Notes: a model not told the origin generated them from the sequence alone. A stretch of 64,000 bases of DNA from Nisaea sp. (GCF_017640745.1 NZ_JAEPQA010000002.1:1-64000); one strand, 5' to 3'. Positions 50,956 to 60,566 are shown, numbered from the stretch's first letter. A program made the numbers and translations.

Positions 50956-52662
50956 TTAGCCTCCCAGCTTCACGTTATCGATGCCGACGATCTTGTCGTA
51001 GGTCCAGTAGAGCGCGAGCACCGCTGCCAGGAGGATCGTTCCGAGCGCCGCGCCCAGCCCCCAGTTCAGCGAACTGGAGATGTGGAAGGCGATCCGGTTC
51101 GAAATGAAGGTACCGGTAGTGCCGCCGACGATCTCAGGCGTGATGTAGTAGCCGATGGCCAGGATGAAGACGAGGATCGAGCCCGCTCCGATACCTGGGA
51201 TCGATTGCGGGAAATAGACCCGCCAGAAGGCCGTCCAATTCGTCGCGCCGAGCGATTTCGCGGCTCTCAGATAGGAGGGCGGGATCGTCTGCATCACCGA
51301 ATAGAGCGGCAGGATCATGAAGGGCAGCAGAATATGCGTCATCGCGACGATGGTGCCGAACTGGTTGTTGATCATGATCAGCCTGCTCGCATCATCCAGC
51401 AAACCCAGCCAGACCAGGGTGTCGTTGATGACGCCCTGCTGCTGCAGCATGACCTTCCAGGCGGAGGTCCGGACCAGAAGCGAGGTCCAGAAAGGCAGCA
51501 GAACGAGGATCATAAGCAGGTTGGAGGTGCGCAGCGGCAGGTTTGCAAGGATCCACGCGACCGGGTAACCGAGGAGAATGCAGGAAAAGGTGATCAGGAG
51601 CGACATGAACAGCGTACGGCCGAACAGCATCATGTAGATCTGCTGGTTCTCGGGACGCTCCGATACGCCGTCGAGGGTCTTCTGCATGTCGATCGCATTC
51701 AGGTAATACCCGGCGGTGTATTTCCCCGAATAGATCTTGATCGCCTGGATGTTCTCCGGTTTCGCCCAGTCTTTGTCCACCTTGATCATCGCGGCGGTGA
51801 AGTCGCGCGGGGGCGCCGTATCGATTGCTGCCGCGGCGGCTCTCAGTTCGTCACTGCCTGGGCCCTGATAGCCAGAGATGGCGCGCTGGACCTCAGGGTC
51901 GCCGAGGTCGACGGCAAGGGCGGTGTAGACGGCTTCCCAGGGACCCCTCTTGCTGATGTCACGGTTCTTGTCGATGGCGATGAAAAGCGCGTTGGCCGTG
52001 TACTCGCGTGCCGTAAGGGGGAGGATCCTCGCGATCTCCGATCCCGGCACAAAGCCGATGTCTTGCTGCATCGGGTCGTCTGTAAGGGCGGTCAGCCGGG
52101 CGCGCTGTTCGGCAAGAAGGTCGGTATCGGGTGCGGCGGACGCAGCTCCCCGCATCAGTTCGTTCCAGAACTCTCCGCTCTTCCAGGCGGGGTTCAGCCC
52201 GATGAGCCATTTCTCGTAGACTTTTCCGATGTCGTCCAGCTTGCGGCCCGAGGTTCTGAACAAGGAGGAAATGCCGACCTGTTCGTAGTTGAGCCGCGTA
52301 CCGAGTTTGGTGTGCTCTTTCGCTTCGGCTGCGAGGAAAAGGTCGAAATAGAGCGCCTGATAGACCGGCTCGGACGGAAGCTCCTGAGCCTTCGGGTCCC
52401 AGTCGGAAACTGCGGCGACGGTGTCCGGAAGTGTATTGGAGACAATCTCGTTCTCAACCGACCGGAACAGCATGTCCGCGATCGGGGCGATGAATGTCAC
52501 AAGGACGAAAATCAGCAAGGGCGCGATCAGCGCCAGCGCGCGGAGCTTCTGCATGCGGAGGGAGCGTGCAAGCCGCTTTTTCAGCGGTGTACCGTCAGAG
52601 GCCAGTATTGGGCCGGTTTCCGGTTCGGCGTGCCCTGACATGGTTGTTGCTCCGTCACTCAT
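50956..52662 (-). CDS. ABC permease, polyamine type, with large periplasmic insert
   Basis: Inner-membrane permease of 568 residues, about twice the usual PotB/PotH length (285-320). The first membrane helix is at about 43-63. A periplasmic insert of about 280 residues (64-345) separates it from the second helix at about 347; the rest, including the EAA loop (AAKSLGATNWTAFWRVYFPQSIPG), is standard. The insert is hydrophilic with no recognisable domain (GISSLFRTSGRKLDDI and ISGYQGPGSDEL are among its segments). It probably sits beside the binding protein. It starts 60 bases after the binding-protein stop, across a GC-rich hairpin. Confidence 0.87.
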   Translation of the reverse strand: MSDGATTMSGHAEPETGPILASDGTPLKKRLARSLRMQKLRALALIAPLLIFVLVTFIAPIADMLFRSVENEIVSNTLPDTVAAVSDWDPKAQELPSEPVYQALYFDLFLAAEAKEHTKLGTRLNYEQVGISSLFRTSGRKLDDIGKVYEKWLIGLNPAWKSGEFWNELMRGAASAAPDTDLLAEQRARLTALTDDPMQQDIGFVPGSEIARILPLTAREYTANALFIAIDKNRDISKRGPWEAVYTALAVDLGDPEVQRAISGYQGPGSDELRAAAAAIDTAPPRDFTAAMIKVDKDWAKPENIQAIKIYSGKYTAGYYLNAIDMQKTLDGVSERPENQQIYMMLFGRTLFMSLLITFSCILLGYPVAWILANLPLRTSNLLMILVLLPFWTSLLVRTSAWKVMLQQQGVINDTLVWLGLLDDASRLIMINNQFGTIVAMTHILLPFMILPLYSVMQTIPPSYLRAAKSLGATNWTAFWRVYFPQSIPGIGAGSILVFILAIGYYITPEIVGGTTGTFISNRIAFHISSSLNWGLGAALGTILLAAVLALYWTYDKIVGIDNVKLGG

Positions 52663-52682
52663 TAGCTGTCTCCGCCAAGGGG

Positions 52683-52708
52683 ACCGGGGCCGCCGTGGCG
52701 GCCCCGGT
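52683..52708 (-). other. GC-rich intercistronic hairpin after the binding-protein gene
   Basis: Twelve-base perfect inverted repeat (52683-52694 with 52697-52708), 14 bases past the binding-protein stop and 20 bases before the permease start. No T run follows on the minus strand. Hairpins here commonly protect the abundant binding-protein message and limit permease expression. Confidence 0.65.
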
Positions 52709-52722
52709 GCATTACGCCTCGA

Positions 52723-53829
52723 TTACTTGGCCAGCCAGGCCTGGAACTTGGCGTCGATGTCGTCCCGATAGTCAGCCCAGAACTCGTAGTTGTAGAGGAA
52801 CGTGTTCTTGGCGTTGTTCGGGTCCGTCGGCATGTGCGGCGCCATTTCGATACCGAGGTCGGCATGTTTGCCAACCAGCGGCGCGGAAGAGGCGCGGGCC
52901 GGGCCATAGGAGATGTACTTCGCCTGGTCCGCGAGCCGCTGCGTGTCGGTCGCGAACTTCACGAAGTCCTTGACGCGGGCAAGGCGATCCGCCGGCAGGC
53001 CGGCCGGGATGATCCAGCCGTCCAGATCGAACACCTGGGCGTCCCAGAGCATGGCGACCGGCTGCTTCTGCTCTTCAATCACGGAGAACAGGCGGCCGTT
53101 GTAGGTGGAACCCATGACGATTTCGCCATCGGCAAGGAGCTGCGGGGTGTCAGCGCCAGCGGACCACCAGATCACCTGATCCTTGATGGTGTCGAGCTTC
53201 TTCAGCGCCTGTTCCTGACCGGCCGGGGTGGCGAGGACGTCATAGACCTTGTCCTTCGCAACGCCGTCGCAGAGCAGCGCCCATTCCATGTTGTTGATCG
53301 GCCGCTTCTCAAGCGCCCGCTTGCCCGGATATTTCTTGAGATCGAACACGGCGCAGACATCGGTCGGCGGCGTGTCGCCTACCATGTCCGTGCGGTAGCC
53401 GAAGGTGGTCGAATAGACGATCTGCGGAATGAAGCAGTCGCTGACCAGCAGGTCGCCGAAGTCTTCCGAGGCCGGCTTGCCGTCCGGGGCCGCGGCCAGA
53501 TCGCTATCCGGATCGATTTCCATGGCCAGGCCTTCGTCGCAAAGGCGAATGGCGTCGGACGCGACGACGTCCACGAGGTCCCAGGTGACGTTGCCAGCTT
53601 CGTTCATGGCCCGCAGCTTGGCGACAGCCTCGGCCGAGCTCTCGTCCCAGACCACCTTCACGCCCGAATTGTTGGCGATGTAAGGCTCGACATAGGCGCG
53701 CTGCTGGGAGGACTGGTAGGCACCGCCCCAGCTAACGAGGGTCATGTCGGTGGCCATATCTGCGGCATGGGCGGCTCCGGCCGCCATGCCGAACGCCGCT
53801 GTGGCGACCATTAATTTGGCGAATTTCAT
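52723..53829 (-). CDS. Periplasmic polyamine-type solute-binding protein
   Basis: Extracellular solute-binding protein of the PotD/PotF group, 368 residues. A signal peptide ends in AGAAHA (about 22), followed by MTLVSWGGAYQSSQ, the typical start of the mature protein. Acidic and aromatic residues that could hold polyamines recur (WDESSAEA, YNGRLF, WDLVDV). Start ATG 53829 follows AGGAGAAGC; the frame extends 38 codons upstream without signal-peptide character. It is the second gene of the operon, after the ATPase. Spermidine/putrescine is the family substrate, but glycine betaine or a related amine is possible given the divergent dimethylglycine-dehydrogenase-like gene. Confidence 0.9.
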   Translation of the reverse strand: MKFAKLMVATAAFGMAAGAAHAADMATDMTLVSWGGAYQSSQQRAYVEPYIANNSGVKVVWDESSAEAVAKLRAMNEAGNVTWDLVDVVASDAIRLCDEGLAMEIDPDSDLAAAPDGKPASEDFGDLLVSDCFIPQIVYSTTFGYRTDMVGDTPPTDVCAVFDLKKYPGKRALEKRPINNMEWALLCDGVAKDKVYDVLATPAGQEQALKKLDTIKDQVIWWSAGADTPQLLADGEIVMGSTYNGRLFSVIEEQKQPVAMLWDAQVFDLDGWIIPAGLPADRLARVKDFVKFATDTQRLADQAKYISYGPARASSAPLVGKHADLGIEMAPHMPTDPNNAKNTFLYNYEFWADYRDDIDAKFQAWLAK

Positions 53830-53932
53830 AGCTTCTCCTGTTCTTCGCCCGTTGTAGTGAACTAGCGGGTCTGAGCCACGGGCTTTGGCCCCACCCACTG
53901 TTATTCCCGAAATGTGCTTGCAGTCCGATCGA

Positions 53933-55027
53933 TCACGCATCAAGCGCCCGGCAGTCCGCCGGAAGCCATCCGATCTCGATCTCTTCGCCGGGTTTCAAGC
54001 GAACCGCATCCGGCGCGTTGCGCGCCTTGACGATAAATTCGTCATTGCCTGCCACGGACAGGCGAAACCTGAAGATGTCACCCATGTAGAAGAATTCTTT
54101 GACCTTCGCCTTCAGCGTATGGGCGTCGGCGTGCAACCGGTCCTTGTTGAATTCCACGCGCTCCGGCCGGATCGAAACCAGTGTCCGGTCGCCGGGCTTG
54201 CTGACATTGACCGGCTTGGCGTCGATCTCGCTGCCGTCATCGAGGGTGACGACGCATGTCTCGCCGTCGATCGACTTGACCACGCCTTCGAGCGTGTTGT
54301 TCTCGCCGATAAACTGGGCGACGAACGCATTCTCGGGGCGTTCGTAAAGATCGGCCGGTTTTGCCAGTTGCTGGATCTTGCCGTCGTTGAAGACCGCGAT
54401 CTGATCCGACATGGTCAGCGCTTCCGTCTGATCATGCGTCACATAGACCGTCGTGATGCCCAGATCGTGCGCAAGATTGGTGATTTCGAACTGCATATGC
54501 TCACGCAGCTGCTTGTCCAGCGCGCCCAGCGGTTCGTCCATCAGCACCAGTTCCGGTTCGAAGACCAGGGCCCTTGCGAGGGCGATGCGCTGCTGCTGAC
54601 CGCCTGAGAGCTGCGCCGGACGTCGGCCGCCGAACTCGGACATCTTCACCATGTCGAGCGCCCGGGCGACCTTCGCTTCCCGGTCGGCCTTGTTCATCTT
54701 CCGGACTTCCAGAGGGAAGCTCAGATTCTCGGCGACCGTCATGTGCGGGAAGAGGGCGTAGTTCTGGAAAACCATTCCAATTCCGCGCTTGTGCGGCGGA
54801 ATGCGGTTGATCGGCTTGCTGTCGAGCAGGATTTCGCCGTGTGTCGCCGTTTCGAATCCTGCGAGCATCATCAGGCAGGTTGTCTTGCCTGAGCCGGACG
54901 GTCCCAGCATGGTCAGGAATTCGCCATTCGCGATGTCGAGATTAAGATTTTTGACGACGAGAATCTCACCGTCATAAGTCTTCTGAACGTTCTTGAATTG
55001 AACGAACGGCTGATTGCCGTCTGCCAT
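53933..55027 (-). CDS. ABC importer ATP-binding protein (PotA-like)
   Basis: ATPase subunit of 364 residues that energises the polyamine-type importer. Walker A GPSGSGKT (about 39-46), the signature LSGGQQQRIALARAL, Walker B VLMDEPLGALD and the switch His in YVTHDQTEALTMSD are intact. A C-terminal TOBE-2 regulatory domain (about 275-360) is typical of PotA/MalK-like subunits. First gene of the minus-strand operon and divergent from the dimethylglycine-dehydrogenase-like gene (281-base gap). Confidence 0.92.
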   Translation of the reverse strand: MADGNQPFVQFKNVQKTYDGEILVVKNLNLDIANGEFLTMLGPSGSGKTTCLMMLAGFETATHGEILLDSKPINRIPPHKRGIGMVFQNYALFPHMTVAENLSFPLEVRKMNKADREAKVARALDMVKMSEFGGRRPAQLSGGQQQRIALARALVFEPELVLMDEPLGALDKQLREHMQFEITNLAHDLGITTVYVTHDQTEALTMSDQIAVFNDGKIQQLAKPADLYERPENAFVAQFIGENNTLEGVVKSIDGETCVVTLDDGSEIDAKPVNVSKPGDRTLVSIRPERVEFNKDRLHADAHTLKAKVKEFFYMGDIFRFRLSVAGNDEFIVKARNAPDAVRLKPGEEIEIGWLPADCRALDA

Positions 55028-55307
55028 GTGATTTATTGCCCCTGTTCTGCCCCTGCGGTGGCGCGTTCCTCTCGCTCACCAGCAATGTGTCGTGTTTTTC
55101 ACGATCTGGCATTTAGCCTAAACACGCTCATTCCATAATGTCAAAGCGCCGGTACTTCATCGCGTCTATTCCGCAGAAAACCAGCATTCCCCAACATTCC
55201 GAATCCGACACAACCGGGTCGCTTTTCGTGAATTATGACGGAAGAAAAGGTGCAAGCTCTCCCCCTGAACGAAATCGACCGGCAAACCGGTACTGGGGAA
55301 TGGGCAA

Positions 55308-57749
55308 ATGAAGACGCAGGCACGGGCAGTGGTGATCGGCGGCGGTGTGGTCGGGGTCAGCGCCCTCTATCACCTTGCCAAAAAGGGATGGACCGACGTC
55401 GTCCTCCTGGAACGGACGGAACTGACGGCGGGGTCGACCTGGCACGCGGCCGGCCTGCTGCCGCTCTTCAACATGAGCTACAGCGTCGGTCAGTTGCACC
55501 AGTATTCGGTCGAGCTCTACAAGACGCTCGAAGAGGAAACCGGGCAGGCGGTCAGTTTCCACAATACCGGCAACCTGCGTCTGGCCACCAACCGGGACCG
55601 GATGGACGAGTACCGGAACTACCAGTGCACGGCCGAGACGATCGGCGTCGAGGCGCACCTGATCGGCGTCGACGAGATCAAGAAGCTCTGGCCGCTCGCC
55701 TCCATGGACGGGCTGGTCGGCGCGCTCTGGCATCCGACCGACGGGCATATCGCACCGGTGGACCTCACGATGGCACTCGCCAAGGGCGCGCGGATGCGCG
55801 GGGCCGAGATCTACCAGCAGACCCAGGTCAACGGGATCGAGCGCGAGAACAGCGAGTGGATCGTCAAGACCGACAAGGGCGACATCCGCTGCGAGCACGT
55901 GATCTGCGCGACCGGCAATTATGCCCGCACCACGGCGAAGATGGTCGGGCTCGAGATTCCGGCGATCCCGGTCGAGCACCAGTACATCGTCACCGACGTC
56001 GATCCGACGCTGAAGGAATATCGCGAGGCCGGGAACAAGGAACTGCCGGTGCTGCGCGAGTCCGATTCCCAGTACTATTTCCGAGAGGAACGTCACGGCT
56101 GGATCCTCGGCCCGTACGAACGCCACGCGCCGGCCTGCTTCGTCGACGGCGTGCCCTCGACCTTCGAGAAGGACCTTTTCCCGGGCGACCTCGAGCGCCT
56201 GATGCCCCATGTCGAGGCCTGCATGGCCCGTGTGCCCTCCTTCGAGAATGCCGGCATCAAGGACATCGTGAACGGTCCGATTTCCTATACGCCGGACGGA
56301 AACCCGATGGTCGGCCCGGCTTTCGGTCTCGAGAATTTCTGGATCTCCGAGGGTCACAGCTTCGGCGTGACCGCGGCCGGCGGCGCCGGATGGCAGCTCG
56401 CCAACTGGATTGTCGACGGCGAACCCTCGGTCGACATGATCGGCGTCGATCCGCGCCGGTTCGGCGTGGTTTCCAAGAACTTCGCCAAGATCAAGAATGA
56501 GGAAGCCTACGAGCATGTCTTCTTCAATCACTATCCGATGGAAGAGCGCGAGGCGGGCCGTCCGGCCAAGACGACGCCGGCCTATCCCCGGCTTGACGCG
56601 GCGGGTGCGGTCTGGGGCGCGCGCTTCGGCTGGGAACGTCCGAACTGGTTCGCGCCGGAAGGCGTCGAGCGGAAAGACGAATATTCCTATCGCCGCTCCA
56701 ACTGGTTCGGGCATGTCGGCAACGAGGTCCGCGCCATGCGGGAGCGTGTCGGCCTCCTGGAACTCTCATCCTTCGCCAAATACGAGGTCGAGGGGCCGGG
56801 CGCCCGTGCGTGGCTTGACCGAATGGTTGCCAACGCCATCCCGAAAGGCATCGGCCGCATCAATCTCTGCCACGCGCTGAACCCGTCAGGCTCGATCCGC
56901 TCGGAGTTCACCATCACCCGCATGGCCGACGGTCTCTACGGCGAACGCTTCTTCGTCATCGGCCCGGGCGCCGGTCACGATTACGATCTCGACTTCCTGC
57001 AGAAGACGCTGCCCCGCGACGGATCGGTTTTCTTGACGGATATCACGACCCAGTACGGCGTCTTCGTGCTGGCCGGGCCCGATGCCCGCAAGGTGCTGCA
57101 GAAGCTGGCCGACGCGGACGTGTCGAACGAGGCGTTCCCCTGGCTCACCATGCAGGAGATCCCTGTCGGCTATTGCCCGAAGGTGCGTGCCTTGCGTGTG
57201 AATTTCGTGGGGTCGCTCGGATGGGAGCTGCATCATCCGATCGAGTATCAGTTGCATCTGTTCGACGCTCTGATGGAGGCCGGCAAGGAATATGATATCG
57301 GCCTCGTCGGCATGCGTGCGATGGATTCGATGCGCCTTGAGAAGACCTACCGCCTCTGGGGTACGGACCTGAATGCCGAGAACTCGATCCTCGAGGCCGG
57401 ACTGAAGCGCTTCGTGCGCCTCAACAAGGGAGAGTTCACCGGCCGCGAGGCCTTGGTGCGGCAGCAGGAAGAGGGTATCCCGAACACCTACTGTACGATC
57501 GAGATCGACGCGGACGACGCCGATCCCTTCGGCAACGAACCGGTTTTCATGGACGGCGAGGTGGTCGGCCGCGGAACCGCCGGCGGCTACGGTCACTATG
57601 TCGGCAAGTCGCTGATGCTCGGCTATATCCGCACCGACAAGGCGGTGATCGGCGCCGAGTGCCAGGTCCGCGTGCTCGACCAGCTCCGCCCGGCCCGCAT
57701 TGTGGCGGAAAGCCCCTACGATCCGGAGAACCTGGCGCTCAAGGCCTGA
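55308..57749 (+). CDS. Dimethylglycine/sarcosine dehydrogenase-like FAD and GcvT-domain protein
   Basis: Flavoenzyme of 813 residues. The N-terminal half is a DAO-type FAD domain (GGGVVGVSALYHL at about 10-22; STWHAAGLLP with the His that carries covalent FAD in relatives). The C-terminal half is a GcvT-type aminomethyltransferase (about 420-810, including YGVFVLAGPDARKVL and a final GcvT_C barrel) that transfers the released one-carbon unit to tetrahydrofolate. This is the dimethylglycine/sarcosine dehydrogenase layout. It is divergent from the polyamine-type ABC operon, which could import an N-methylated amine (inference). A strong terminator follows. Confidence 0.9.
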   Translation: MKTQARAVVIGGGVVGVSALYHLAKKGWTDVVLLERTELTAGSTWHAAGLLPLFNMSYSVGQLHQYSVELYKTLEEETGQAVSFHNTGNLRLATNRDRMDEYRNYQCTAETIGVEAHLIGVDEIKKLWPLASMDGLVGALWHPTDGHIAPVDLTMALAKGARMRGAEIYQQTQVNGIERENSEWIVKTDKGDIRCEHVICATGNYARTTAKMVGLEIPAIPVEHQYIVTDVDPTLKEYREAGNKELPVLRESDSQYYFREERHGWILGPYERHAPACFVDGVPSTFEKDLFPGDLERLMPHVEACMARVPSFENAGIKDIVNGPISYTPDGNPMVGPAFGLENFWISEGHSFGVTAAGGAGWQLANWIVDGEPSVDMIGVDPRRFGVVSKNFAKIKNEEAYEHVFFNHYPMEEREAGRPAKTTPAYPRLDAAGAVWGARFGWERPNWFAPEGVERKDEYSYRRSNWFGHVGNEVRAMRERVGLLELSSFAKYEVEGPGARAWLDRMVANAIPKGIGRINLCHALNPSGSIRSEFTITRMADGLYGERFFVIGPGAGHDYDLDFLQKTLPRDGSVFLTDITTQYGVFVLAGPDARKVLQKLADADVSNEAFPWLTMQEIPVGYCPKVRALRVNFVGSLGWELHHPIEYQLHLFDALMEAGKEYDIGLVGMRAMDSMRLEKTYRLWGTDLNAENSILEAGLKRFVRLNKGEFTGREALVRQQEEGIPNTYCTIEIDADDADPFGNEPVFMDGEVVGRGTAGGYGHYVGKSLMLGYIRTDKAVIGAECQVRVLDQLRPARIVAESPYDPENLALKA

Positions 57750-57763
57750 GGCTTCACAATTCC

Positions 57764-57793
57764 GATACCGGGCCCCGGGCGGGGCCCGGTATC
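57764..57793 (+). terminator. Strong terminator hairpin after the flavoenzyme
   Basis: Perfect thirteen-pair stem (57764-57776 with 57781-57793, loop GGGC) followed by TTATTTGGACTTTT. It separates the dimethylglycine-dehydrogenase-like gene from the next ABC operon. Confidence 0.8.
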
Positions 57794-57934
57794 TTATTTG
57801 GACTTTTCATTCTGCTTTCTCCTGCATAGATTTTTGTCAGTGATCCGGTTGGCGTCGGAAGATGCCGATGTATTTCAACAATTAATAATCGGACACACAG
57901 GGTCGCTTCACATTTAGGACAGGAGACAATCCTC

Positions 57935-59503
57935 ATGAAAATTCGTGCGATCGCCTTGGCCGCGATCATGTCGACGACCTCGTTCGTCGGCATCGCGCAG
58001 GCCGAGAACGTGCTGCGTTGGACCAGCCAGGGCGATGCCCTCACGCTGGATCCGATGAGCCAGAACGAAGGGCCGACCAACAGCATGAACGGCCAGATCT
58101 ACGAGCCGCTGGTCACCCGCGACCGCGAGATGGTGCTCGAGGCCGCCCTCGCCGAATCCTGGGCGCCGGTCGGTGCCACCGGTTGGGAGTTCAAGCTCCG
58201 CAAGGGCGTGAAGTTCCATGACGGTGCCGACTTCACGGCCGAGGACGTGGCTTTCAGCATCACGCGTGCGCAGTCCAAGAGCTCCGACTTCAAGGAGCAG
58301 GTGAAGTCGATCAAAGAGGTCAAGATCATCGACGACCACACGGTCCAGTTCGTGACTGACGGTCCGAACCCGATCCTGCCGAACGAGATCACCAACCTCT
58401 ATATGATGGACAAGGGCTGGGCGGAGAAGAACAAGGTCCTCACGCCGCAGGACTATGCCGCCGGCGAGGAAACCTTCGCGGTCCGCAACGCCAACGGCAC
58501 CGGTCCCTTCATCGTCGAGCAGCGCCTGCCGGACGAGCTGACGGTTCTGGTAAAGAACCCGAACTGGTGGGGCGCGGCCTCTGCGGAGCACAATCTCGAC
58601 AAGGTCGAATACCGGCCGATCAAAAACGCCGCGACGCGCGTTGCGGCCCTGCTTTCCGGCGAAGTCGATTTCGTGCTCGACCCGCCGCTGCAGGACCTGC
58701 AGCGGATCGCGGCCCAGGACGGCCTGAAGACGCAGACCATCAACCAGATCCGCACCATCTTCTTCGGCATGGACCAGGGCGTCGACGAGCTGCGCAGCTC
58801 CGACGTCAAGGGCAAGAACCCGTTCAAGGACGTCAGGGTGCGCCAGGCGCTCTACCAGGCGATCGACATCGAGGCGATCAAGCGCGTCGTCATGGAAGGC
58901 CTGTCCTTCCCGGCCGGCATGATCACATCGCCGGGCGTGCACGGCTTCACCAAGGAGCTTGATGCGCGGCCGCCGTTCGATCCGGAGGCGTCGAAGAAGC
59001 TGCTTGCCGAAGCGGGATATCCGGACGGCTTCTCGGTTCAGCTCGACTGCCCGAACGACCGTTACAACAACGACGAAAAGATCTGCCAGGCGACCGTCGC
59101 GATGCTTGCCAAGATCGGCGTGAAGGTGAAGCTCGACGCCATCCCGAAGAGCCAGCACTTCCCGAAGATCAAGAACCGGGTGAGCGACTTCTACATGCTC
59201 GGCTGGGGCGTGCCGACGCTGGATTCCCACTATGTCTTCGCCTACCTGCTGCACAGCAAGGGCGGCTGGAACGGCACCGGCTACGCGAACGCGAAGGTCG
59301 ACGAGCTGACCGACGCCTTTGCCGTCGAGACCGACCTCGCGAAGCGCGATCAGATGATCGCCGAGGCCTGGAAGATCGTGAAGGACGACGTGGTCTATCT
59401 GCCGCTGCACCATCAGGTCATCGGCTGGGGCATGTCGACCAAGCTCGATCTGCCGATCCTGCCGAACGACTCGCCGCAGTTCCGCTGGGCGAAGATGCAA
59501 TAA
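57935..59503 (+). CDS. Dipeptide/nickel-type ABC binding protein
   Basis: Extracellular solute-binding protein family 5 (SBP_bac_5), 522 residues, the typical size. A signal peptide ends at IAQA (about 22), then ENVLRWTSQGDALTLDPM. Family motifs: YEPLVTRDRE, GVKFHDGADFTAEDVAFS and a final VVYLPLHHQ. Oligopeptides, opines, sugar acids or metallophores are usual ligands; the exact one is unknown. CAGGAGACAATCCTC precedes ATG 57935. First gene of a four-gene operon with two permeases and a fused ATPase; a GC hairpin follows it. Confidence 0.93.
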   Translation: MKIRAIALAAIMSTTSFVGIAQAENVLRWTSQGDALTLDPMSQNEGPTNSMNGQIYEPLVTRDREMVLEAALAESWAPVGATGWEFKLRKGVKFHDGADFTAEDVAFSITRAQSKSSDFKEQVKSIKEVKIIDDHTVQFVTDGPNPILPNEITNLYMMDKGWAEKNKVLTPQDYAAGEETFAVRNANGTGPFIVEQRLPDELTVLVKNPNWWGAASAEHNLDKVEYRPIKNAATRVAALLSGEVDFVLDPPLQDLQRIAAQDGLKTQTINQIRTIFFGMDQGVDELRSSDVKGKNPFKDVRVRQALYQAIDIEAIKRVVMEGLSFPAGMITSPGVHGFTKELDARPPFDPEASKKLLAEAGYPDGFSVQLDCPNDRYNNDEKICQATVAMLAKIGVKVKLDAIPKSQHFPKIKNRVSDFYMLGWGVPTLDSHYVFAYLLHSKGGWNGTGYANAKVDELTDAFAVETDLAKRDQMIAEAWKIVKDDVVYLPLHHQVIGWGMSTKLDLPILPNDSPQFRWAKMQ

Positions 59504-59519
59504 GGGCTTGCTTCGTTTC

Positions 59520-59546
59520 GGGGGCGGCGGTCTGACCGCCGCCCCC
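59520..59546 (+). other. GC-rich intercistronic hairpin after the SBP gene
   Basis: Eleven-pair stem (59520-59530 with 59536-59546) with a five-base loop, 16 bases after the binding-protein stop and 42 bases before the first permease. There is no T tract, so it likely stabilises the upstream message or attenuates the downstream genes, mirroring the other ABC operon. Confidence 0.65.
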
Positions 59547-59588
59547 GGGCCTTAGGCACTTTCCTCACACGAGACGAGCCGACCGCGC

Positions 59589-60563
59589 ATGATCACCTAC
59601 ATCGCGCGCCGCATGCTCCAGGCCCTTGTGGTCATGGCCGCGGTGTCCTTCATTTCCTTCTCGCTGTTCAACTATGTGGGCGATCCCGTCGACAACATGG
59701 TCGGGCAGGAGGCGACGCTCGAGGACCGGGCCTATATCCGCCAGGTCCTCGGTCTCGAGGATCCGTTCTACGTCCAGTACGGCCGCTTCCTTCAGAACGC
59801 GGTGCAGGGCAAGTTCGGGATTTCCTACCGCACCAAGCGCTCGGTGACCGAGATGATCGTCGAGCGGCTGCCGGCGACGCTGGAGCTGGTCTTCGTCTCC
59901 GCCCTGATCGCGCTCGGTCTCGGCATTCCGCTCGGGGTCTATACCGGGATCAACCGATCGAGCTGGATCAGCAAGGCGGTGCTCACGGTCTCGCTTGTCG
60001 GGGTCAGCCTGCCGACCTTCATCATCGGTATCGGGCTGATCTATATCTTCGCGGTTCATCTCGGCGTGCTGCCGTCCTCGGGACGGAGCGGCACGGTCGA
60101 TCTCGGCGGCTGGCGGACGAGTTTCCTGACCGTCGACGGCTGGCGCAGCATCATTCTGCCTGCGCTCACTCTCAGTCTGTTTCAGGTCACCATGATCCTG
60201 CGCCTGGTCCGCGCCGAGATGCTGGAGATCATGCGCACCGACTTCATCAAGTTCGCCCGCGCCCGTGGTTTGCCGGAGCGCAAGGTGAACTACAGCCACG
60301 CTTTGAAGAACACGCTGGTCCCGGTGATCACCATCATCGGCCTCAATATCGGCGGCCTGATCGCCTTCTCGCTGATCACCGAGACGGTGTTCCAGTGGCC
60401 GGGGACCGGGCTGATGTTCATCCAGGCGGTGGATTTCGTCGATGTGCCGATCATGGCGGCCTATCTCTGCTTCGTGGCGCTGATCTTCGTCACCATCAAT
60501 CTCGTGGTCGACATCCTCTATTTCGTCATCGATCCGCGCCTGCGCGCGGAGGGGGGGCACTGA
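59589..60563 (+). CDS. ABC permease, DppB type
   Basis: Inner-membrane permease of 324 residues with six helices and the first-cytoplasmic-segment MITYIARRMLQALVVM typical of DppB/OppB proteins. GQEATLEDRAYIRQVLGLEDPF precedes the second helix and ARARGLPERKVNYSHALKNTLVP is the EAA loop that touches the ATPase. It pairs with the following DppC-type permease, three bases away. Part of the 57.9-63.2 kb importer. Confidence 0.94.
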   Translation: MITYIARRMLQALVVMAAVSFISFSLFNYVGDPVDNMVGQEATLEDRAYIRQVLGLEDPFYVQYGRFLQNAVQGKFGISYRTKRSVTEMIVERLPATLELVFVSALIALGLGIPLGVYTGINRSSWISKAVLTVSLVGVSLPTFIIGIGLIYIFAVHLGVLPSSGRSGTVDLGGWRTSFLTVDGWRSIILPALTLSLFQVTMILRLVRAEMLEIMRTDFIKFARARGLPERKVNYSHALKNTLVPVITIIGLNIGGLIAFSLITETVFQWPGTGLMFIQAVDFVDVPIMAAYLCFVALIFVTINLVVDILYFVIDPRLRAEGGH

Positions 60564-60566
60564 GCC

